Positions 57,203 to 64,000 of a stretch of 64,000 bases of DNA are shown piece by piece. A program made the translations under genes and the position numbers. The stretch's first letter is position 1. The number at the start of each line of letters is the position of its first letter. This DNA comes from Aplectana chamaeleonis (Eukaryota; Nematoda; Chromadorea; Rhabditida; Cosmocercidae). Under the pieces are notes generated by a model that saw only the letters and a program-made list of their open reading frames with translations, had not been told where the DNA came from and did not search any database. The stretch lies in assembly GCA_029168955.1 (NCBI GenBank), contig JAPDOI010000143.1, positions 620,001 through 684,000 of the forward strand, in the 5' to 3' direction.

Positions 57203-58058
57203 CCCTGCATTATACTTAGTATCCGAAGCACTCATTTTCGGGTATCCGAGATTCTGATAATCCTATACCAGAAAATTCGAATAAACGCATTATCTGAATC
57301 GAACCAATATACGGGAAATCTAAAATCGGCATTATGTGAATTGAACCATTATCCGTAAGGTCATAAATTCGGATAAAACCGGATAAAATTCGGATGAATT
57401 TCGGATAAAATCGGATAAAATCCGGGTAAAATTTGGGATAAAATCGGATAAAATTGAATAATTCTCGGATAAAATCGGATAAAATTGCACTAGGCCATGC
57501 CCATTTTTGGTACCGCCTTCTATCTAAACAACAACCCAGAATTTTCCTCCTCCTTTCGAAATCGGAAGGGTCGTTGCGGCGCCGAAAAATGGGCGTGGTC
57601 AGGTGAGATGACCAAGTGGCTAGTTATTCAGGGTAGAAGTTTTTGTATAGTTGCTTTGCATACTTTTTACTTGCTAGTTGTCCTGAACCAAACCTATGTA
57701 TGTATATGTACAATATTGTGCCTCCCAACGACGATAGAGTAATTGAAGATTTGTTTCCATATTTTTTTTTTGATATGCATATGTGAAGATTGAAGTTTGT
57801 ATGTGAACTGTTTGCTCAATTATGGATGTTTTCAAAGGATTGCCTTGAATGCCTGGTTTATTTGTCACCGTTTTGCCTCAACTTTGTTCCAAAAATATCC
57901 GACGTTATCCTAAATTATCCGACAGGATAACCGTATCCGAATCATTGGAAAAATGACATTATCTGACTCGATCCGTTATCCGAAAATTTAAAAAGGCGCA
58001 TTTTCCGTGTCGATCCATTATCCGAAAAAATGTCTTCGGATAACAAGTATACCCTGCA
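57203..58058. mobile_element. Foldback element built of TATCCGAA/CGGATAAAAT units, left-arm copy
   Basis: The left end CCTGCATTATACTTAGTATCCGAA is mirrored by TTCGGATAACAAGTATACCCTGCA. The left part (57,365-57,490) is a minisatellite of CGGATAAAATT units. The right part (57,895-58,045) has repeated TTATCCGA words in the opposite sense. A unique core (57,500-57,880) lies between. It is 856 bp. Confidence 0.7.
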
Positions 58059-58838
58059 TCCGCTTGTGAATGACCTCCTGTCAGTTACGCTGGATCTCGG
58101 TTGGGTTATTCCACAGACGGCTGCACACTGGTCGAAACGTGGTCGAATCTCCTCTGGGGGCGGAAGTGATGTAAACAAGGGATTTCAACGAATGGTCTTG
58201 GTTTGAGAGAAACAGAAAGATATATCTCGCTTGCTCCATCTGTTCCTATCAATTCTTTCAATAAACTATCTTTTTTTTCGTTTTGTTAGACCCTACACAC
58301 CCAAACGCTAAAAGCGCACATACTGCTGGCCGCTGTGGGTCTGACCCACAACTATTTTCTTCTTTAACCCTAAATCCACTAATTCCCTGCGAGTATCAAA
58401 ACGTCAGACCTTTCAAACAGAGCCACTTTTTCACAGGCGGTAACTTCAGTTTGCTTCTAGGATCTTTTAAAGTCAATCTGAATTTATTTTGATTACTTCC
58501 TTCATTCTGCTCATCATTCGTGTTTGACTTATAAATTATTACTAATCTCTTCCTTTCTAGTCATTTTTTTGCAGTCACTATCTTCCCCTCTGATCATTTT
58601 GTTTCTAGTCTATAACAATGCTTGTATCGTCAATCACTGGACGGGAGGTAGCCGCGACGCCGCTTGGCGGCGAAAATTGCCCGCGGGATAAAGTAGAGAG
58701 GGTGGCGATTGATCGAATAATTTGACGGCCGATTGCTGAGCACGGCTTTCTATCGTTGGTGTCTCACAGGGAGGGAGATAGCCGCGCTCAGCGGAAATCT
58801 AGCCTCCAACAAGGATGCAATAAACAGGATTTCGTTAA

Positions 58839-59213
58839 AGGCAGCAGACACGCTCACAAAACTTGGTGAGTTAGCCACGCCAGTGAGCTCATGTGGGTCC
58901 TAACATAACGTTCACACCTTTGGAAGCCCCAAAAATGAGACTAAGTGACTGAATTTCAGGGGGCCATGGGGTAATTAAATGTGGAACGCCGCCCACCGGT
59001 ATTCTAAGGCCGCCCCCTGATACGAGAATCGAACGAAACCCATCAATTAAGACGGGTGCGTCATAATCATACCCCGTCGTTCGCTATGTGCTTCATGGTC
59101 AACGAGATCGTACTTTCTCTTGTACGAGGTAGGACGCTTCTCAGTGATACAGTCAGGTATGTTGCAAAAAAAACCTCTGAAAACATGCTTATTTAATTAT
59201 ATTGAGAAAGATG
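58839..59213. mobile_element. Family D MITE left part, left arm
   Basis: AGGCAGCAGACACGCTCACA follows TTAA at 58,835-58,838. The first ~130 bases match 15,800-15,930. The far end is not reached before the family F MITE. Confidence 0.6.
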
Positions 59214-59215
59214 TA

Positions 59216-59391
59216 CTGTCGTGTTCTGGGCCGAATTCCGGTCCGCAATTGCGGACTGCAGCTGTTGCATCATGCAACACGTGATAATCGTGCTAGGAAA
59301 AGAGTGATTCGTGCCAGAACTATGTGGCCCCAGCACGAGTAACCCGTGTCGCATGATGCAATAGCCCGGAATTTGGCCCAGAGAACGATAG
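59216..59391. mobile_element. Family F MITE, left-arm copy (176 bp, TA-flanked)
   Basis: CTGTCGTGTTCTGGGCCGAA at one end, GGCCCAGAGAACGATAG at the other, TA on both sides. The arms include TGCATCATGC(A/G)ACACGTG. It lies within a coding-like segment (59,400-59,595). Confidence 0.8.
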
Positions 59392-59399
59392 TATAGAGT

Positions 59400-59595
59400 A
59401 GTGAAACGTACGCCATCCCTAATCCGGGCGTCTTGCACTTCCAACAGTCTTTCAAAACAGTCGTCGGCTTCCGTAACCGGTACAGATGTGTCCCCATGAT
59501 GCACCCGTTCTACATCAGATCCTCTCCTTCCTCAACGACGTTCTCCCATTCCTTGACAAGGGTCCCTATCCTCAAACAACTATCTCGAACAAGAG
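59400..59595 (-). pseudogene. Coding-like segment, left-arm copy
   Basis: After CTCGTTTCAG the minus strand reads LVRDSCLRIGTLVKEWENVV and EEGEDLM before TAG. A shifted frame continues ERVHH(V/G)DTSVPVTEADDCF and RLLEVQDARIRDG. The two parts look like one protein interrupted by a one-base shift. The right arm has the same segment with few changes. Unrecognised; the family F MITE interrupts it downstream. Confidence 0.4.
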
Positions 59596-59781
59596 CTGAA
59601 ACGAGTATAGCAGCCAAAGGTACAGCCAACAAGATGAGTGAAAGTAAATGTTATAGTTTTCACCGTGTTCCGCCTATCCAGCATGCTCCTTAGTGCATCT
59701 AGTTAGTGCTCTCATCGAATCACAATTAGGACCTGGAAGTCCCATTTACGATTCGATGCTGTCTCTCTCGTTGATCGCTCT

Positions 59782-60797
59782 CCTTGATTAAAGTTCGGGG
59801 GAAAGACTGGGACATCCTCATTGACAGGACCTGTGGGACGGGGACTTCGTGTTCCATCAAAACATCATTTAGGCCGTCCTCTCCAGCGTCTTGACTGCCT
59901 CTATCGCTCTCGTTGATCCATTCATCATCCGACCTCGATGTCAACATCAATAGCCTTTTTCTTCAAGGGCGTGGACGACATCCGCGCGATCTAAGTGCTC
60001 CGGCTCGTTCGCTGGACCATCTTCTTGTTCATTCACTCTGCGCGAGCCTTTCACCCTGATTGTTTTCGTCATGTTCTCAGGCCGAGCAGGACCTTGCTCT
60101 CTTTCCACCTCGCCATGGCCTGGACCATCTGGCACTTGGCCTGCTGAAGCACCTTTGTTTTCGTTTTGAGCCTTTCTTGTCTCCCCGCTTTCTGCTGTCT
60201 CCGCACCGCTTTTTCCCTCATCTCAGCTCCCGTCACCATCGCTCGCCTCTTTCGCGCGAATTATCCCCTAAGTGATGATACCTATAGGAACATCTCCTAT
60301 TGAAATCGGCATGTTGTTTAGCCTGGCCTCCCTTCCATTTTCCCCGTTACCCTCAGTGAATCATCTTGAATTTTCCAAGGTGGTGAGGTTATCTAAAAAA
60401 AAACAAAGATTATTGGAGAACCGGACGACGAATTCCTCAGTTTAGACATACACTCTGTAAGAATAATCTGAACAAAGGCATTGCTTACAAAAATAGAGTA
60501 CCGCTAGAGCGATCCTGCCATCACGTGATGATATCCAGCAAAGCAAACTCAGAAATGCCGAAAAAAAAGGAAAACAGGAAATCTAGCCGCGACGAAACAT
60601 TGGGAGCATCGTTTAAATTCACTTGCTCGTACAGTTCCTGAAATTTTTCGTTGGTGTCTAACAGGGAGATCGCTCAGCAGTTGGGCGCAAGATCGTTCGA
60701 TCAATAGCCGGAAAATCTTTCCCGCCAAGCAGCGTCGCGGCGATCCCTCGTCCGGTGATTGATGATACTATTAATGTGGTGTGAAGAAACGGGATCA
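59782..60797 (-). other. Spacer of the inverted repeat, with acidic/charged ORFs
   Basis: About 1.0 kb. Minus-strand frames read AESGETRKAQNENKGASAG, RRVNEQEDGPANEPEHLDRA (to 60,135-59,947) and DDEWINESDRGSQDAGEDG (59,950-59,726), which look like one charged, low-complexity protein with shifts, running into the left arm. At 60,650-60,775 a degraded inverted relative of 58,625-58,790 occurs (GTTGGTGTCTAACAGGGAGA; GCGGCGATCCCTCGTCCGG). No family was recognised. Confidence 0.4.
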
Positions 60798-60972
60798 ACG
60801 AGAGAGACAGCATCGAATCGTAATTGGGACTTCCAGGTCCTAATTGTGATTCGATGAGAGCACAACTAGATGCACTAAGGGGCATGCTGGATAGGCGGAA
60901 CACGGTAAAAACTATAACATTTACTTTCACTCATCTTGTTGGCTGTACCTTTGGCTGCTATACTCGTTTCAG

Positions 60973-61170
60973 CTTCTTGTTCGAGATAGTTGTTTGAGGA
61001 TAGGACCTGTCAAGGAATGGGAGAACGTCGTTGAGGAAGGAGAGGATCTGATGTAGAACGGGTGCATCATGTGGACACATCTGTACCGGTTACGGAAGCC
61101 GACGACTGTTTTGAAAGACTGTTGGAAGTGCAAGACGCCCGGATTAGGGATGGCGTACGTTTCACTACTC
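60973..61170 (+). pseudogene. Coding-like segment, right-arm copy
   Basis: After TACTCGTTTCAG: LLVRDSCLRIGPVKEWENVV, EEGEDLM, TAG. The shifted frame then reads VERVHHVDTSVPVTEADDCF and RLLEVQDARIR. The differences from the left arm (one extra T after the acceptor, CC against GACCC) show that the arms have diverged independently. Confidence 0.4.
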
Positions 61171-61174
61171 TATA

Positions 61175-61350
61175 CTATCGTTCTCTGGGCCAAATTCCGG
61201 GCTATTGCATCATGCGACACGGGTTACTCGTGCTGGGGCCACATAGTTCTGGCACGAATCACTCTTTTCCTAGCACGATTATCACGTGTTGCATGATGCA
61301 ACAGCTGCAGTCCGCAATTGCGGACCGGAATTCGGCCCAGAACACGACAG
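61175..61350. mobile_element. Family F MITE, right-arm copy (176 bp)
   Basis: Exact mirror position of 59,216-59,391, with TA at 61,173-61,174 and 61,351-61,352. Confidence 0.8.
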
Positions 61351-61351
61351 T

Positions 61352-61723
61352 ACATCTTTCTCAATATAATTAAATAAGCATGTTTTCAGAGGTTTTTTTT
61401 GCAACATACCTGACTGTATCACTGAGAAGCGTCCTACCTCGTACAAGAGAATGTACGATCTCGTTGACCATGAAGCACATAGCGAACGACGGTATGATTA
61501 TGACGCACCCGTCTTAATTGATGGGTTTCGTTCGATTCTCGTATCAGGGGCGGCCTTAGAATACCGGTGGGCGGCGTTCCACATTTAATTACCCCATGGC
61601 CCCTGAAATTCAGTCACTTAGTCTCATTTTTGGGGCTTCCAAAGGTGTGAACGTTATGTTAGGACCCACATGAGCTCACTGGCGTGGCTAACTCACCAAG
61701 TTTTGTGAGCGTGTCTGCTGCCT
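61352..61723. mobile_element. Family D MITE part, right arm
   Basis: Ends GTGAGCGTGTCTGCTGCCT before TTAA at 61,724-61,727; mirror of 58,839-59,213. Confidence 0.6.
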
Positions 61724-62498
61724 TTAACGAAATCCTGTTTATTGCATCCTTGTTGGAGGCTAGATTTCCGCTGAGCGCGGCTATCTCCCTCCCTGTGAGA
61801 CACCAACGATAGAAAGCCGTGCTCAGCAATCGGCCGTCAAATTATTCGATCAATCGCCACCCTCTCTACTTTATCCCGCGGGCAATTTTCCAAGCGGCGT
61901 CGCGGCTACCTCCCGTCCAGTGATTGACGATACAAACATTGTTATAGACTAGAAACAAAATGATCAGAGGGGAAGATAGTGACTGCAAAAAAATGACTAG
62001 AAAGGAAGAGATTAGTAATAATTTATAAGTCAAACACGAATGATGAGCAGAATGAAGGAAGTAATCAAAATAAATTCAGATTGACTTTAAAAGATCCTAG
62101 AAGCAAACTGGAAGTTACCGCCTGTAAAAAAAGTGGCCTTGTTTGAAAAGTCTGACGTTTTGATACTGCAGGGAATTAGTGGATTTAGGGTTAAAGAAGA
62201 AAATAGTTGTGGGTCAGACCCACAGCGGCCAGCAGTATGTGCGCTTTAGCGTTTGGGTGTGTAGGGTCTAACAAAACGAAAAAAGATAGTTTATTGAAAG
62301 AATTGATAGGAACAGATGGAGCAAGCGAGATATATCTTTCTGTTTCTCTCAAACCAAGACCATTCGTTGAAATCCCTTGTTTACATCACTTCCGCCCCCA
62401 GAGGAGATCTCGACCACGTTTCTGACCAGTGTGCAGCCGTCTGTGGAATAACCCAACCGAGATCCAGCGTAACTGACAGGAGGTCATTCACAAGCGGA

Positions 62499-63354
62499 TG
62501 CAGGGTATACTTGTTATCCGGGAAGACATTTTTTCGGATAATGGATCGACACGGAAAATGCGCCTTTTAAATTTTCGGATAACGGATCGAGCTCAGATAA
62601 TGTCATTTTTCCAATGATTCGGATACGGTTATCCTGTCGGATAATTTAGATAACGTCGGATATTTTTGGAACAAAGTTGAGGCAAAACGGTGACAAATAA
62701 ACCAGGCATTCAAGGCAATCCTTTGAAAACATCCATAATTGAGCAAACAGTTCACATACAAACTTCAATCTTCACATATGCATATCAAAAAAATATGGAA
62801 ACAAATCTTCAATTACTTCTTATCGTCGTTGGGAGGCACAATATGTGGACATATACATACATAGGTCTGGTTCAGGACAACTAGCAGGTAAAAAGTATGC
62901 AAAGCAACTATACAAAAACTTCTACCCCAAATAACTAGCCACTTGGTCATCTCATCTGACCACGCCCATTTTTCGGCGCCGCAACGACTCTTCCGATTCC
63001 AAAAGAAGGAGGAAAATTCTGGATTGTTGTCTAGATAGAAGGCGGTACGAAAAATGGGCATGGCCTAGTGCAATTTTATCCGATTTTATCCGAAAATTAT
63101 CCTTATTTATCCGATTTTATCCCAAATTTTGCCCGGATTTTATCCGATTTTATCCGAAATTTATCCGAATTTTATCCGGTTTTATCCGAATTTTCGACCT
63201 TTCGGATAATGGTTCGATTCACATAATGCCGATTTTAAATTTCCCGTATATTGGTTTGATTCAGATAATGCGTTTATTCGAATTTTCTGATATCGGAATA
63301 TCCGAATCTCGGATACCCGAAAATGAGTGATTCGGATACTAAGTATAATGCAGG
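62499..63354. mobile_element. Foldback element, right-arm copy
   Basis: Mirror of 57,203-58,058. The minisatellite here reads TTTTATCCGA units (63,065-63,200), with more unit-level differences than the surrounding arm. Confidence 0.7.
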
Positions 63355-63798
63355 GGCACCTCTTTGCACTTAATAAAAACTCATGGCACAGACTCGGGAG
63401 TGCCCACAGTGTAAGCTACTGAAAATTATCAAATCCAATCATTGAAAACTGTTTTTCTTGAATATTGATGGAATTGAATTCAAGGGTTCCTAGTTTCTCT
63501 CACATAGGACTGTCCGTTAAGAGGATCATGAATTCTGGGAGGAAAAAATTGGATAAACGAATTATTTGTTAAGGCTCAAATTATGGCTCACGATTATCTT
63601 ACTTGGAAAATGCAAGACCTTCCATTCGGCAGAGAAACATTTTCTTTTGTTTTGGCGAGCATTGTGGAATCATTCTGCGGTGAGGCCACAGAAACAGCAC
63701 AAGCCACACAGAGGCTAAAAATTCAGGAAAATCTGCGAATTTTCCTCGCAGTGGGAGCATGTCATGAACATCACAATTTTTCTTCAAGCACTGTTCAG

Positions 63799-64000
63799 AC
63801 ACACGTTGATCACAGTGGTATCTCTGAAATCATTCAAGACCCCCTTTGAACAGAGTTATGGCTCTTCAAAGATGCCTAGATTTTGAAGGTGAAAAATTGG
63901 TGGACGAGTTGTGTCAGGCCTGTCTTTCTTCATTCGCAATCTTTGCGTGAGAGAAAGCCAGGATAAGGAGACAGTCCGGTACTGAACTGAAGAACGACGA
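63799..64000. mobile_element. Family B MITE, 5'-truncated, running off the window
   Basis: From CACACGTTGATCACAGTGG the sequence follows the B copy at 41,011 onward (GGTGGACGAGTTGTGTCAGGC, GAGAAAGCCAGGATAAGG). Its first ~60 bases, including the TTAA end, are missing at the palindrome junction. Confidence 0.75.

Larger units (their letters stand above)
56761..59781 (+). repeat. Left arm of a ~7-kb inverted repeat
   Basis: Starts CTGAACAGTGCTTGAAG and is the reverse complement of 60,798-63,798 throughout, with scattered substitutions and 1-bp indels (about 1-3% in the parts compared by eye). Contains a foldback element, a family D terminus, a family F MITE and a coding-like segment. Confidence 0.9.
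60798..63798 (-). repeat. Right arm of the ~7-kb inverted repeat
   Basis: Mirror of 56,761-59,781. It ends GCACTGTTCAG and passes directly into family B MITE sequence lacking that MITE's first ~60 bases. Confidence 0.9.

Noticed and set aside
58965..58985. TTTAATTACCCC (antisense), similar to the nematode SL1 leader
   Set aside because: Only ~12 bases match, it lies inside a family D MITE on both palindrome arms, and no SL RNA donor or Sm site was seen.
56761..63798. Pure sequencing artefact (hairpin-adapter read-through) as explanation of the palindrome
   Set aside because: The arms differ at many positions and are separated by a unique 1-kb spacer. It is not excluded, but not preferred without read data.

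Overview
The window is eukaryotic, metazoan-type DNA and most likely comes from a nematode genome, probably a clade V (strongylid or hookworm-like) worm. This is an inference. It rests on a mariner remnant, a Cer-like Ty3/gypsy element, a CR1-like LINE, a Penelope-like element with a GIY-YIG domain, dense MITEs with TA and TTAA targets, and a 61-bp GTAAGT...TTCAG intron in a secreted-protein remnant. No confident intact host gene and no rRNA or tRNA gene was found. Almost everything recognisable is a mobile element, mostly broken and often nested.

Layout. 1-15.4 kb: four copies (0 to III) of an unnamed TIR transposon, here called family X, with ~32-bp TIRs and TA target duplications. Three copies keep the same 45-codon reading block. 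A 4.3-kb long-TIR element lies at 8,786-13,072. Copy III sits inside a TTAA MITE and itself carries an internally deleted mariner. 15.4-17.5 kb: TTAA-type MITEs of families D, A and B placed end to end. 17.5-21.5 kb: nothing recognised. 21.5-22.3 kb: a PIF/Harbinger-like MITE. 22.9-27.7 kb: a Penelope-like element with 209-bp inverted terminal repeats, each holding a hammerhead-ribozyme-like motif. Its reverse transcriptase is split by two adjacent MITEs, and a GIY-YIG domain runs into a 248-bp (TA)n. 27.7-39.4 kb: scattered MITEs, (TA)n and (CA)n tracts, a degraded gene for a secreted proline/glycine-rich protein (30.4-30.9 kb, minus) and weak exon candidates.

39.4-52.3 kb: a CR1-like LINE (minus) interrupted by a family B MITE and by a complete but damaged Ty3/gypsy element (41,707-49,863, minus). 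That element has ~97% identical LTRs, a TTGG target duplication, gag, protease, RT, RNase H, integrase and an extra 3' ORF. 52.3-56.6 kb: single-copy-looking DNA with exon-like segments and a second LINE remnant. 56.8-63.8 kb: a giant inverted repeat with two ~3-kb arms and a ~1-kb spacer. The arms carry a foldback element built of TATCCGAA-type units, a 176-bp TA MITE and a coding-like segment. The window ends inside another family B MITE.

Insertion order can be read directly. The LINE received the gypsy element and the B MITE. A B MITE received family X copy III, which received the mariner derivative. The Penelope element received two A-type MITEs. Families A, B, C, D and the 38,939 element share a TTAA-AGGCA terminus, and A and B share internal sequence, so they look like one superfamily that tends to insert next to itself.
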